From Volvariella volvacea V23 (taxonomy: Eukaryota; Basidiomycota; Agaricomycetes; Agaricales; Pluteaceae): a DNA stretch of 64,000 nt. This document shows positions 36,361-49,056 of this stretch, one piece after another (within the stretch, counting starts at the first letter, position 1; each line of letters opens with the position of its first letter). The position numbers and the translations under genes were made by a program. Location: positions 389,697-453,696 of the forward strand of contig KB722752.1 of assembly GCA_000349905.1 (NCBI GenBank), given 5' to 3'. The notes beneath the pieces are model-generated. The model was not told the origin of the DNA, searched no databases, and saw nothing but the letters and a program-made list of their open reading frames with translations.

Positions 36361-36978
36361 TCAGAGGTGGAATACCAATATGCTGAGCAAGATGAGGGCT
36401 AAGAGTACGATTGAGGCGACTGATAAACAACGAAAGAGACCTTGGGGTGAGGGGAGCAACTTTAAGAGGGAATGGGAGGGAGAGGGTGGAAGGAGTCGAG
36501 TGTATCGCAATTCTATGACGGATGAATGTGGACGAAGAAGTACCGATTCAACAGACTTCGTGGTGAACGAGCCGGAGGAAGAGCTATCATCCTGGGGCTG
36601 TGGTAGCTGAGCTAGCCTCCATCCAGGATGGTTCAGGTGAGACGCTACGGCACTAAAGGCGATGGTACCCCGGATCGTGATCGCGTTGAAATCCACATCT
36701 AGATTGAAAATACAGTTGCGCCACAGGTTTTCCCAGAGGAAGATGTGTTCTTTCGGCGGCATTTCACGCCAATCCAGTTGGATGTGGAGGTGGCGATGCG
36801 GGCTGTCTATGGTGAATACCTGCCAGGCTCGCGGGTTGGGGAGTGCTAGAGTAGAGGTCAAGCTCCGCTATGGAAGGATGTGAGAAACGCACATTGGGAG
36901 TAGCTTGGAGGAGGTGGTTGCTGGCGAGTGTGGAGGTGATGTGGCGGATCTTCTTGGTACGGCGGAGGGGAGTCCATT
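36361..36978 (-). CDS. Hypothetical protein with C-terminal membrane anchor
   Basis: The open frame 36361-36861 reads as a plausible protein (contains AWQVFTIDSPHRHLHIQLDW and MPPKEHIFLWENLWRN). It ends in one hydrophobic segment (SIVLLALILLSILVFHL), suggesting a tail-anchored protein. It has no ATG before an internal methionine. A proline-rich candidate first exon with a good ATG (MDSPPPVPRRSATSPPHSP) starts at 36978, but the obvious donor (gtgcgt) and acceptors do not join it in frame with an intron of normal length. Either the splice model differs (for example a gtacca donor at 36960), or one base has been gained or lost. No known family was recognised. Confidence 0.45.
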
Positions 36979-37480
36979 ATTTTGGACTGCTAGGGTATCG
37001 TTCAAGGATACCGCCTCACCATTTCCCTAGGTTTTATAGGTGCTCCTCGTGGTCTTGAGGTGACTTGTTGGAAGTATAAAATGAGCCCACATGTTTGCTG
37101 TGCAAAGCGATTGGGACAATAGCAACGAGGAGCGGCGGCGGTAAGTGTTGGCAATCCTGCTGCACTTCGTGAAGAAGTTACGTTAGACGCTAATGAAACG
37201 ACGATGAAGTGGCGTCCACGCACCTTGTACGGGCCTGCGGGATGGGTGGCCATGTGTCGATGACCCTGTCCATCACTCCGGTCTCAGCCCATCTCAGGGA
37301 GGCATTGCTGGCATACCGGCCATTCGACGCTCGCCCGCGTGAGGCTTGACTCGGTGCAGCGCCGCAGCTCTGCTCTGGTCTGTCGGCATTGTGGTGGTTG
37401 AGGCCAAGGGGGTGGGCGTGGGAAAAGCCGGCGAGCCAATAAGCTTTCGGAATGGATGCGAGAGCCTCATTGCGCGGTGC
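36979..37480. other. Divergent promoter region
   Basis: This lies between the start of the small membrane-protein gene (-) and the DUF726 gene (+). It presumably carries both promoters. No clear TATA box or other gene was seen. Confidence 0.5.
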
Positions 37481-40400
37481 ATGTCTCTCCATTCCAAACC
37501 ACCCCCGGCCAACATTTTCGACGATGACGACGACGAGGGCTGGCAGGACATGGAGGTCGTCCGCGAGGACACCTCGCTCAGCGGGCTGGATGAAGAAGAT
37601 CAGAAGAAGTACCATTACATGCCGTCCGCCAAAGGCAAGAGTGCGGCCAACGCGACTGGCAGCATCTTGGATGTCGACGATCTGGGAAACGAATGGAGAA
37701 CCAAGGCCGATCAAAACGAGCGGGAGTATACCAGGCTCAGGATGAAGGAGGAGGACGAGTCCGATGAGGTCCATCTGCGGACCAAGTACCTGTTCGACGA
37801 AGACAAGGCGATGACGCCCCTCAGCCAGATGCAGGCCACAAAGAACCTGCTGACGGAGGCTCAGAGGATAGCATACGTCGGGTTGTGCGCGTTGGCCAGC
37901 CGAGAAATGTCGGAGAAGCTGAAGGCTACGCAGCGGAAGGAGTTGAAAGCCGCAGCAGCAAGCATGGATCTGTGGGCATTGAAGATTATGGGGAGATTGT
38001 ACTACCACATGGAACTCGAGACTCAAGGTGGGTTATCTACTGCCGTTCCCGCTATCTTCGCTGCTTCTGATTAACGATGTGGCTCACGCGACCCGAATCC
38101 CTTCTGATAGAGCAGAAGATGATTGAGAGCCTCGCTCTTCACGGCGTTCGGGCAGAAGACCTCGTACCTGCCCTGATGGCGACACATACCGTTGCAAACC
38201 CAGAATATGACCCAGAAGAGGCCAAGCGACAGGCTGCAGAGCGCCAGAACCAACCCGACCACCCAGACGATTTTGACGACGAGGCATCGTTGTCAGGACA
38301 AACGCTGGTATCGCCACCCACAACGTCATCTCCTCCCGCAAGCGCATCCTTCACGTCTATAACACCCAGCACAAGTGCCTCGTCCACAAAGACATTTCAA
38401 ACAACCACCAGAGTGCTCGAGGACACCACAACAGGTCTCATGCCTGGAGTCACGACTACACTATCGGCAGCTGACAAGGACGTTACCCTCGATATCAGAT
38501 GGACGGTGCTTTGTGATTTGTTTCTTATCCTCATTGCCGATAGCGTTTACGATGCACGCTCTAGGGTGCTGTTGGAGAACGTCGCGCTCAAGTTGGGCCT
38601 TGGGTGGCTGGACGTCGTGAGATTCGAGAGCCGTATCACGGAAGCTCTGGAGATACAAGAGGACGTTGAAAGAATGGAGAACGGGCAGATTGTAGAGGAT
38701 CGACGGAAGGCGGGAAAGAAGAGGCGGTATGTGATGATGGGTCTTGCAACACTAGGTGTGTAGCACAAATTTGTACCACTTCTAGTTCTTGTTCCTGATT
38801 CTGGTTGACAGGTGGTGGTTTGGTTATTGGGCTGTCTGCCGGGCTTTTAGCCCCGTTTATCGGGGCCGGTTTAGGCGCTGCCTTGACAGCCGCGGGTATT
38901 AGCGGCACCACAGGTTTCTTAGCTGGTGCTGGTGGTGCCGCTGTCATCACTACGGGTGGTGTCTTGACTGGTTCGGGGATTGCAGCGAAGGGCATGGCAA
39001 GACGCACACAGCAAGTCAGGGTATTCGACGTCCTCCCACTTCATAACAACAAACACGTGAATTGTATCCTCACAGTTCCTGGGTGCGTCTCATATTAATT
39101 TTATTCACTCAACGATTAACTCACAATAGGCACCGATAGATTTATGACAAGTATTCAAGACGATGTTCGGTTGCCTTTCAGCGTGCTTGACCCGGTTGTC
39201 GGCGATGTATTCAGCGTGCTATGGGAACCAGAGATGATCCGAGAGACTGGTGACGCTCTGAGGATTCTCACAACGGAAGTCCTTTCTCAAATCGGACAGA
39301 CCGTTCTTCAGGCAACAGTGATGACCGCGCTTATGAGCGCACTCCAATGGCCAATCAGTCAGTAGTCGATTTATCAATCCGTTTGTCCAGCGATGCTGAC
39401 GATTTTTCTAGTTCTTACAAAGCTAGGGTATCTAATCGACAACCCATGGAGTAACGCTCTCGACCGCGCTAAAGGCGCTGGCAAAGTCCTGGCCGACGTC
39501 CTCCTCCACCGAAACCTTGGTGTACGACCCATCACGCTCATCGGGTTCTCTCTCGGCGCACGAGTGATCTTCTATGCCCTCCTCGAACTCGCGAAACACA
39601 AAGCGTTCGGCATCGTTCAGGACGTCTTCATCCTGGGCACGACTGTCACAGCCTCCCAGCGTACCTGGTGTGAAGTCCGCTCTGTAGTCTCAGGGCGGTT
39701 TGTCAACGCCTACGCGAGGAACGATTGGGTTTTGAATTACCTGTTCAGGGCTACGAGTGGTGGAGTCGGGACTGTGGCGGGGCTGAGGCCCGTGAAGGAC
39801 GTGCCGGGGTTGGAGAATGTGGATGTGACAGATAAGATCTCTGGGCATATGAGCTATCGGACGTTTATGCCCCTTATCCTGGATCAGCTGGGGTTCCCTG
39901 TGTCGGCCGATTACTTTGATGAGCCCGAGGTGAGCTCCTACTGTGCTGTGAGATCTTCTGCGTGCTAATACGTTGTTTAGGAACCTGACTTTACGGAAGA
40001 TCGGATTGTGGTTCGGGAAGACGAGGCGGAAGAGAAGAAGGGCTGGTTCTCTTTCAAATCGAGTAAATCGACACCGCAGAAGCACGTCTCGAGGCCGCCG
40101 ACTGCGGCTAATTATCCACGGCTTTCGCAGCGGAAGACTTCTGATGCGGTGCCAGCACAGAGTCAAGAGAAGAAGTCGCCCGGTGCGGTGGAGGAGGATG
40201 AGGACTTGCCGCCGAGGTTGCCGACTTCTCAAAGTACGGGGGGTGCAAGTTCGAGACCGCACACGCCAAGACCGCAGACACCGTCAAAGGGTGGCGAAGA
40301 AGCTGCTCCTGCTGAGGGAGCAGCAGCGGATGCCCAGTCCACTGCCGAGGAGTTGCCCGCTCGTGCTGGGTTTAATTTTGCGGCGATTAAGGAGGTGCTG

Positions 40401-41396
40401 GACCAGAACCAGGCAGACGAGCTCAGTACTGGGAGTGGAAGGACCTTGTCCGCACCTCCTGCCCATCTTCATCCCGATTTTAGTGGGGGAGGCAAAACGC
40501 CTACCATGCGGTCGGGTGGTCTACCAGCCACGGCGTCAGCTCCGCTCTCGAGAAGGGGTAGTGACGAGGACGTAAGACGCGTGACTGGCGGTTTTGGCAG
40601 ATCTGTGACGCTGGAGGACGACCATCGTAAATATTCGGACGACGAGGATGAGGATGAGGAGCAATACCCGGCTGCATCTTCGTCCCGCCAGCCACCGCCC
40701 ACACTCTCATTCGGCAACGACTACACTTCCTATCCTAGCTCATCGCCCTTGTCTCAAAGCGCGGTGGATCCTCATATTAAGCCATATCGAAGCTATCAAG
40801 ATACCTCATCGCATATAATCACATCAACGCCTGCACTAGAAGATCCAGGATCGTTATGGTCCTCAACTCCTTCCTCTAGCATCTCACCCTACCCATCATC
40901 CACGATATCATCATCAACTACTACTACATCTGCATTCTCTAATACACCTAGTACCTCGGCAATCCCTAATTCTCAATCTTCATTTGCATATGGATTCGGA
41001 ACTGCTGATCCTTTCTCGTCGGCTTCGTCCTTCACTCCAAATGTATCTCACGCGTCAAAATTTCCAGCATCTTCTTATTCCTCGTTAGACGGCGGTAGCG
41101 TAGGTCTTGGAATGGGCCTGGGAGGCGGTGGATTCGGAAGTAGCGGTCTAGGCGGCACAGGGCTGAACGGTGGCTTCGCGGGTGGTTCATCCTCGAACTC
41201 GTTCACGCCCCCTGGTGCAGAGCTCTCGTTTGGCTCGTCGGATGGGACAATTACGACTGGTTCCGAAGCGTCGTCTAGTAGGGGTAAACCTGCGGATGTG
41301 TGGAGGATACCTGATCATATTGGGAGCAAGACGGGTGGGAATGGAGGTGCAACGGGGGGTGGTGGTGGTGGGTTTGGTTTGAATCCTTGGTCGTGA
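37481..41396 (+). CDS. DUF726 alpha/beta-hydrolase (TMCO4/Mil1-like)
   Basis: This is a membrane-associated putative lipase/esterase of the DUF726 family (human TMCO4; yeast Mil1/YFL034W). Exons 37481-38027, 38111-38755, 38812-39082, 39140-39357, 39412-39929 and 39981-41396 join in phase to 1,204 residues. A long N-terminal region contains an acidic start (IFDDDDDEGWQDM). A Gly/Ala-rich hydrophobic hairpin (about 395-450, GLGAALTAAGISGTTGFLAG) fits membrane insertion. The hydrolase domain follows, with nucleophile elbow GFSLGA (S607) and a LGTTVTA strand. After HMSYR (about 710) comes a poorly structured Ser/Gly-rich tail of about 470 residues. That tail is much longer than in yeast or animals and may mediate trafficking contacts. 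Yeast Mil1 interacts with an AP-1 mu subunit; whether this protein does is unknown. Confidence 0.9.
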
Positions 41397-42826
41397 TGGC
41401 GCTTCGGATATGTGATATATATTCAACCCGTCTATCTTCCTTGTGTTGCGCGACTTTGGACTCGATCATCTAGGAATGAGATACTCTCTTTTTTAAAAAA
41501 ACAATATGAAGTCTCCTTTTCCGATACCATATCACCCTGTTCTGGCAATGTGCATATCTATGCCACCTACAGTCCTTCAATTCGTGTGCAATCATGCCCA
41601 CAACACCACTTCTCCCTATGACTTACAATGCATATGTACTACGCATAAGATAGTGGATCCATAGCTAATATAATAATGACTTCGGTTATTACTTTGACAC
41701 CGTGGGCAGTGTTTGAGACCGGCGGGGCCGGTAATGCAAAGATACCAATAGTATGTTTTGATGGAAGTAGTCTGGATAATCCCTGAACATACCTAAGGAT
41801 ATGTTTTGGATTACTGATTTTGGTATACCCACGGAATTACTCTTGTACTACCTGTAGGTACTACTGAGATATGTTTTTTTAGTATATTCACAATAAATAC
41901 AGGCAAATTACTATGAATGATTCATAGACATATTTTTTGTATTACTATCATATATTCACAGTATGCAAGGCAACAAAAATCCTAGTTCCTTCTCTGTGTT
42001 TTATAGCCTCTAACTCCAATATCATGATTGTAAGAAATTGAAGTAATGCACTGATATTGCATCTGTGCATTAACAAGATGCCAAAAAAAGAATCAGAGTG
42101 TTGAACAGCAACAATCTGATGCAAGATAATTGAAAATCAATTAAATGAGTGGGCAGCATACATCAAGGTAACCTGTTGTGCTAGGTGTTGTGCTAGGCCA
42201 TTTACTTGTTCCCATTTGCGGTTGCTCACAATGCTAGTGTGTCAAAACATTAATTGGTAAGACCTTTGTTCCAATGCATCCACTCCGCAAAGTACACACA
42301 CCTTCAAATATCAAGTAACAAGCCAAGATAACATGCAAAAATAGATTGTGCAGATGATAATGCTCACGTACCATCAAATCTGATACCTTGGCATGAACTC
42401 CTTATACATCCAACTGCTGGTAAAGAAGATGCCATGCTCTTCAATCTTCTGGTCGTTCCTGACTTTCTTCAAATGGCGTGGCTAGGGCAATCAACCAGAG
42501 ATGGCTGTCATACGTACTCCTGAAGGAGAGCGAATCCACTCCTTGAGCTCGGCACTTATGATGGATCGCGCCAGGGTACTTTGATCAAGTATCCGTCTCG
42601 GGAGCCACGGATCTCTCGACATTGCGTTGCCAGCTCCAATGCACAAATGAAAATCTCCACGGGGCCTGCCAGCGTCTCTCGTGCCTTAGCTCTATCTAGC
42701 TGGTTACGGGTGACTACTTTTCGACGCCATGATCCCCTATCCTCCAGATTTCGGGTACTCTGGTGAAATTGATTAATGTTAGCCGGAGGAAATAACAGAG
42801 AGTCGTGCAATCGTTCCAGCAGCTAA
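41397..42826. other. AT-rich intergenic region up to assembly gap
   Basis: From about 41.64 to 42.4 kb the DNA is AT-rich with recurring atatgtttt and tactac motifs, unlike its neighbours. No open frame is convincing. The region ends at an assembly gap, which suggests repetitive or hard-to-assemble DNA. No transposon protein or terminal repeat was recognised. Confidence 0.5.
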
Positions 42827-42926
42827 NNNNNNNNNNNNNNNNNNNNNNNNNNNNNNNNNNNNNNNNNNNNNNNNNNNNNNNNNNNNNNNNNNNNNNNNNN
42901 NNNNNNNNNNNNNNNNNNNNNNNNNN
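42827..42926. other. Assembly gap (100 N)
   Basis: Exactly 100 undetermined bases, a standard filler for a gap of unknown size. Distances across it should not be trusted. Confidence 0.99.
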
Positions 42927-42973
42927 AAAGAAAGATAACATGTGGGTAGCCCCCTGGAGGGATTGACGCCCTA

Positions 42974-43161
42974 TGAGTCAAAATTAGTGGGGTATGGGAA
43001 TCAGGTAGGGTTGGACACATTATATCAAAGATCCCACCTCCTGACGAGAAAACCCGAGCAGTAACAGTGACAAAGACGCATCAAAAGGCAAAGGAAAATT
43101 GGAGTTGAGTCACCGCTCTTTCTCACAGAAAGTGTTGACTCACGTTTTGCATATTGACTCA
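42974..43161. promoter_or_regulatory. Cluster of TGACTCA (AP-1/Gcn4-like) sites
   Basis: The heptamer TGACTCA or its complement occurs at 42974-42980, 43106-43112, 43136-43142 and 43155-43161. All four lie within 300 bases upstream of the 2OG oxygenase start. bZIP factors of the Gcn4/AP-1 (Yap) class bind this core. The clustering suggests stress- or starvation-linked control, which is inference. Confidence 0.4.
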
Positions 43162-43270
43162 CAAGTGGACCCACAACTACAGCAGTAGCGTACAATACAC
43201 TGATATAGTAATAACCGCTGTACATATAAACCAAGTATCCTTGCCGTTCCTTCTCTCGTCGCTTGACAGA

Positions 43271-44721
43271 ATGAAGAGAGACCCTACGGTCGAAAGCCAG
43301 ATAGAGTCTATCCGGGCAGCTTTAACGGTGTCTCCTCCATATTGCTCTGGGACCGCAACGCTTGACGACCTCGGGGGACACTTGTTCTACCTTTGTCCTG
43401 GACAGGGAGACGAGTCCAAGTGAGCATTTTTCCGTGCTTACAATTCGTCCGGATTGTTCATCAGATTGCACTCCCACCCGGTCTCTATCTCTAGCTTCAT
43501 TAACCTCGCCAAAGCAAAGGAATCACAGCTTCAAGCTTTAACGGATGCCTGCCAACTCGCAACATTCGGCCTGAACAATCAAGACGTCTACGATGAAAGC
43601 TACCGCAAAGCACGAAAAATGGATACCACCCATTTCGTTACGAGATTTGACCCCGTAGAATGCGGGATTATGAATTTCGTGAAGGAGCAACTCCTCGATC
43701 CTGCTGATCACGACAAGGAAATCCGAGGAGAACTTTACAAGCTGAACGTTTATGGTCGGTGTACATGTCCTTCAGGCGTTGGTCCTAGCTTGACATAACA
43801 ACTGGTATTTTAGATAAAGGATCGTTCTTTAAACCCCATGTCGATACACCCAGGGGAAACGACATGTTCGGCTCTCTCGTCGTCGTCTTCCCAACACCCC
43901 ATCAAGGCGGCTCGCTCTTCCTCCGCCACCAAGGGAAAGAGTGGCGCGTTGACTCCAACCAACTCCTCTCAAAAACCTCAGAGCCATGTGTCGTGTTCAT
44001 CGCATTCTACAGCGACATCGAGCATGAAGTCCAAGTCGTCTCATCCGGCTACCGCGTCACGCTAACCTACAACCTCTACCACGGCGCCAGCCAACCGAGA
44101 TACTCAATGACCAAGGCAATCGACATCCGTATCCCCGATGAAGAACAGCTCTACTCCCTCATCTCGACGCTCATGGAAGACCGCACCAAGGTCCTTCCAA
44201 ACGGCGGGTATCTCGGCTTCGGATTGCAGCACAAATATCCGGTCCCTTACGACCGCAACCTCTCCAATGTCCTGCTACGCCGTCTCAAAGGTGTAGACGA
44301 GATCCTCCGCACGATCTGTCGCAGACTGTCGTACTCCACGTCTATCCAGCTGATCGCGGAAAACGACGAAATAATGCTTCCTTACGCGCCTGAGCTCAGC
44401 ACAGACGAGGAGATAACCGAGGATTGGGTTGACTACCTCTCTCACTGCCAGGTCGTCGTTCCGGTAGCTGGAAAGGAGAATATTAGTAATTGGAGAGACG
44501 ATTCGGACGGAGGCAAGGAGCTGGTGTGGGTTGTGCCTCCAGCTGGGGTGACGTATATTAAAGAGGATTATTTGCATTATGGGAATGAGGCGTCGGTCTT
44601 AACGTTTTATGGGGAAGTATGCCTCATCGCGAAGGTTCCTCCTCCGTTCAGAACTGATAGCGAAGAGGAATGCGATAATACTAGCAACGAATCGGAAGGG
44701 AGTGAGGATGAAGAGGAGTAA
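43271..44721 (+). CDS. 2OG-Fe(II) oxygenase, prolyl-4-hydroxylase-like
   Basis: This is an Fe(II)/2-oxoglutarate-dependent dioxygenase of a family widespread in basidiomycetes; its substrate is unknown. Exons 43271-43419, 43465-43754 and 43814-44721 join in phase to 448 residues. The iron ligands are H155 and D157 (KPHVDTPR) and H217 (DIEHEV). R227 (GYRVTLTYNLY) is the likely 2-oxoglutarate carboxylate ligand. The double-stranded beta-helix strand MFGSLVVVFPTPHQGGSL is typical. The C-terminus is acidic (SESEGSEDEEE-like). No signal peptide or membrane segment is seen. This intact gene is the best reference for two broken relatives at about 50.7-52.4 kb and 56.5-56.8 kb. Confidence 0.88.
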
Positions 44722-45027
44722 AGCGCAATGTACTTTGTCCATTGTTTTCTAGTTGCTCTCATTCCGTATTTCCATCGAAGTACGGGATCAGGGAAAAAAG
44801 TAATAGATTCGATTGTAACATTGCCCTCTAAAATCCACTGCTCCTGTCGCGCTAATACTGTACATACGCGAGAACACAACAGCAATCGGTTCTCCCTCGA
44901 ATGCAACTACTGGTTGACTACTGCCATTGCTCATCTACTCTCATTGCGAGCAGATTGCCGTTTGATCTTGTATCTCGACTTTGAAGGACTTGCGCAAGAT
45001 CAACAGTCTATCCATCCCGACAACCCT

Positions 45028-47075
45028 TCACACTGCATTAAGATCACTCCATCCATCACCCAAGCCCTCTCGAACAGTCCATCCTTTCCCGTCTAGCCAC
45101 CTCCAAACTCTTTCAATATCCATCTTCTCAACCTCCTCCGCACCACTCTTAACTTCGTCCAAAACATCTACGTTTCCTCTCTCTCCAACCAAAGCAAGAA
45201 CGCTCCATCCGACAACAATCATCCCTGGAGGTCTCTGATCGCCTACACTCTCTAGCGCTTTAACGATATCCTTCAAGGTCGAAGACACAACTCTCTGATC
45301 CGGCATCGTGGCCCTCTCGATGATCGCAATAGGCAAATGCGGTGGGTACGCTGGCCCCTCCCTCCCCTTCCCACCACCCGTCGAGGTCAAAACCTCAACC
45401 ACCCTCTCCAATCTCGCAACGCCCATCAAAATCACCAGCGTATTCTCCCTCTTGTATCCAGGAAGCTTGACCTCCTTCCCTCCCCTTCCAACGCCGGTGC
45501 ACACTACGAACGACTCGGCTACACCCCGTTGGGTGACGGGTATGCCTGCGAACGTGGGTCCTGCGAGGGCGGAGGATATGCCGGGGATGACGAGAGGCTC
45601 GAAGCCGTTTTGGCGGAAGTAGAGGATTTCTTCGCCGGCGCGGCCGTAGATTGATGGGTCGCCTTGTTTGAGCTGTTGAATGTGGTGGTGTATATGCGCA
45701 TATTCGGTGCAAGAAGACAAGGAAAAAGTACATATATTGAGTCCGTGGTGACGAAGTGGACAGTCAGAGAACTTACGCGGACGACAGTCAGCCCCTTCTG
45801 CGCAGCCTCGACGGCTTCAACCATCATCTCCATCTGAGCTCCCTCGGCGTTTCCAGGGAACTTTTTTGCAATTTTGACTTGGACGTGCGATGGTATCAGG
45901 TTGAGAACTTCAGCCGGGACGAGCTTATCTGAAAGAACCAGCTGCGCTTGTGTCGTCAAGACAGTGTGCGCGGATTGGGCGAGCAGACCAGGATGGCCTG
46001 GTCCCGAGCCGATCAAGATAATTCGGCCTCGACGTGGTGGGGATGGGGAAGGTGGGGAAAGGGTGATTGAATGTATCGAGTGGAGTGGGTGCGTGACCCC
46101 CTCTTGGGTGGCACCTGCTGTATGACTAGCACTGGGACCTCGGGGAGAATGAAGAAGCTCTCCAGAGAGCGCTTGCTCCATGTCTTCGTCTGTCATGTTC
46201 GCGAGTTTGGGTATGGGCCAGTATTCGCTCACTTGAGCGACCCATTTTATCCGTCGTTTCAGACTCTCCGTCTCGGTTTCACTATTGGAACGGGAGGGAA
46301 CGGGTCTATTTGGGGTCGCTACCGCGCTGTCTTCGTTGTTTTCGTCGAATTGGACTGCGTCGTCTTCTATGTAGCCATTCTCCTCAACTGCTCCTCCCCC
46401 TTGTATTGTCGACCTCGTTCTCTCTCTTTCCTTTGCTAACGATCTCATCTTTCCAACCTGCTGAACTGCTACACCGACCTCCTTTGGTAGCTTGGCCACT
46501 ATCTCCCTCGTCACCCTGCCTGCTAGTCTACACCCTTGTCCGTTCGTCGTAACACCAATTTGAAGTGGCGTTTTTGCACCAGTTGTAGGATTTGTGAATC
46601 GATGAGTTGATGTGAATGAGAAGTCGCAAAGCTCCGGGATATCGGTCACATTAACCAAGATATTGCGAGAGCTACATATGTCGTAGATCTGTTGCGCTGA
46701 TTCGCGTTTGCGTCGTGTGGGGTGGGTACTCTGAGCGAGGAGCGTATCGGTTACGCAGACGAATCTAATGCTGGGGCTTGAGCATAGATAGGCACCAAAG
46801 GCTGCCAGACCATCACCCGAAGATTGGGTAGAGGAAGTGGGTGCGGGTAGCTGATCCCAGCTGAGGAGCTGAACCTGTCCTTGTTCTGCCCGCCATCGCA
46901 ACTCGTCGCATATGGTCTCGCTGTCTCTTGTCAAAACAACGACCTGGGAGTTCGCTTCAAGAGCCGCATATGCTCGAGAAGCTGCAAGTGTTCCTGAGCC
47001 GATAATAACGGTCGTTTTTGAGGCCAGTCGGAAGGAAAGCAAGAGAGATGCGCCTCGTTGAGGGTCAGGATACAT
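45028..47075 (-). CDS. MET1: Siroheme synthase (uroporphyrinogen-III C-methyltransferase)
   Basis: It makes precorrin-2 from uroporphyrinogen III using S-adenosylmethionine. That leads to siroheme, the cofactor of sulfite and nitrite reductase. Exons 45777-47075 and 45028-45672 join in phase to 647 residues. The N-terminal half holds a Rossmann-like segment (TVIIGSGTLAASRAYAAL) as in precorrin-2 dehydrogenase/ferrochelatase (CysG N-terminus, Met8). The C-terminal half (from about residue 340) is a full SAM-methyltransferase, with IGSGPGHPGLL, DKLVPAEVL and the RLKQGDPSIYGR loop split by the intron. This order resembles yeast Met1 and bacterial CysG. Whether the N-terminal domain still oxidises precorrin-2 is uncertain. 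The ATG is the first in frame; the frame extends 15 nt upstream only with a TTG. Confidence 0.88.
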
Positions 47076-47597
47076 CGTGGGTGGGAGCAAAACGCGAGGA
47101 GTCGAAGCTGAGGAGCATTTCGTCGTTTATGATATTAACGAGACTTGCGCCACGATAAGCAATTTGAATTCGGAATTGCCACTGTCAGTATGGCGCAAGG
47201 GTGTGGCGGTTTCTAAAAATTTCATCGGCGTAACTCGCCGGCGCCTAATCGGACTTTCGGAGTGACTGGCGCTTGCCGAACGGCTGCCCGGCCCATGCTC
47301 GGGGTTCCCAGCAACCTTTGTGCAGCGAGAACAGGTTTTCAGCTCTCCAAGCCTATTGTCTACAGCGCGTGTTGTCGGGTTAGTTGAACTTGGGTTGCAA
47401 TTGTCGATGAGCCTCACGATAGTTGCGACGCAGGCTTCCTTTCTTGAGCTCAACGCCGCACCTCTATTGTGTGCCTGTCGCGTATAAGGCAGAAGATGAG
47501 ACGATGTATAGTATTAATCTTCACTACACCCAGCTCCACAAATCATAGCCTTCAAGCTCTCGCCCAAACACCTCAACTACACCTTCTGTGATTACCC
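47076..47597. other. Divergent promoter region
   Basis: This lies between the siroheme synthase start (-) and a small hypothetical gene (+). A minus-strand open frame of 108 codons here shows no motif and is treated as chance. Confidence 0.5.
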
Positions 47598-48101
47598 ATG
47601 TCCCAGTCACTCCCTTCTCCCACAGAAGGGATTCGAGTGAGAGTCGAGCCACTCGACAACGCAGCACAAGATTCCCCCTCGATTTTATCAATCTTGTCCG
47701 ATTTTGACGAATTGAACATCAATCCGGAACCAGAAAGCGCAGAATCTATAAGAGGCGTAGAGGATGGGCTACAATCTGAGCCTGTCGCAGAAGAACCTGA
47801 AATCATGCCCGTTCCTAAACCTTCACTTCTACTATCCCTTCGCACACCACGTATCCCAGCTTCACCACCTTCTCCGCAAACTGAAGCAAGCTCAAACCAT
47901 CGTTCAGACCAAGACACATCGACTGCACCCAAGCCAAGTGCCAATACTTTGTCTGCCGATCACTGCTTGGACAGAGGTAAGAAACTCGCAGAATTGAACT
48001 ACTTCATTCCGCTCTTATCACCACTTGCAGGGCAGACGCGTTCGCGAGTTGTGAGCGGCGGTCCGCGACTGAACACTGTTTCACTCCCTCCCGAAGTTTA
48101 A
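47598..48101 (+). CDS. Small hypothetical protein
   Basis: The gene encodes 149 residues if a 54-nt intron (47977-48030, gtaaga to tgcag) is removed. The intron is a multiple of three and lacks stops, so the unspliced frame (167 residues) also stays open. The protein is Ser/Pro/Glu-rich, without signal peptide, membrane segment or known domain, and looks disordered. It ends in RLNTVSLPPEV. The sequence around the stop codon shares an exact 16-base match (tcactccctcccgaag) with a relic near 52.86 kb. Confidence 0.5.
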   Translation: MSQSLPSPTEGIRVRVEPLDNAAQDSPSILSILSDFDELNINPEPESAESIRGVEDGLQSEPVAEEPEIMPVPKPSLLLSLRTPRIPASPPSPQTEASSNHRSDQDTSTAPKPSANTLSADHCLDRGKKLAELNYFIPLLSPLAGQTRSRVVSGGPRLNTVSLPPEV

Positions 48102-49056
48102 ATGGAGTGAACTGGTAGTTTTAGAGCGAGAGATTGATTTATAGCCTCTACCGTAACGAGATGGATTTCATTTGTCGAATTGTAATTACACTTGTATCCA
48201 TTCTCTTACTTTAAATATTCACCATGCACAGATTTCCATGCAACTATTTGCGGTATCGATTGTATAAGGCTCGCAATACTTCCAGCACCTCCAACTGGGA
48301 AAGAAATGGGACTACTTCTACGCCTCTGCAGGTGCCCTAGTTCCTTTATTCGGATGGGTCGAGTTACCTGATGACGATGTCTTTCTAGGGGATGACCGCC
48401 GTTGACTAAGTATTCGATGGTGTGGGGCGCAAGTAGAGTGTAAGCACAAACCCGTGAATTGCTATAGATTCGATCGCACTTTTGACTGCGATGCTTTTCC
48501 TCTAATTGCTGCGCTGCCTGTCCAGCCACTTTGCTTTCATATTTTAGGAGACAGAAATCGCATTCTATTCCCTATTCAATCAACCAGCACCGAATCAGTG
48601 AGCTTGAAGGCAATAATTATCATGATGGAATTTGAAGGGGTAAACCTAATCTCGTAGCGGATCAGACATCGCAATCCGCTCCATTTCGGTAGTTATACCT
48701 TCGAACGCCTTGGTATACAGCCTCCCTGTGCACCCGTGGCAGCCTATCGATTCCTTGGGAACTACGATGATTCGAATAGCTGGAAATCAATCGCAATATC
48801 TACAACAAGTCGACTGCGGACTGGGCGCTAATTTAATCTATGTCTGAGCGGCGCACGGCTTTACAATCTCATCCCCTTAAATAACTACGCCGTCCACAGG
48901 TCCACAGCCTCTTATTAGGACCCCTTTCGCCTCGTGCCTCTCAACGGGTAGTAGTTAATCCTCCTACGGAGACCACGCATTTAGCGCCCCTAGCTGGGGC
49001 GTTTCACGTTGTTCATGGGCACGATGGATCATAGAGGAGACTGCACCCTACTGCCG
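48102..49056. other. Intergenic, no gene seen
   Basis: Short frames only. The right end carries the core promoter of the next small gene. Confidence 0.5.

Noticed and set aside
37190..38026. 278-codon minus-strand open frame
   Set aside because: It is antisense to the first exon of the DUF726 gene, which has family homology and phased introns. The minus frame has no motif.
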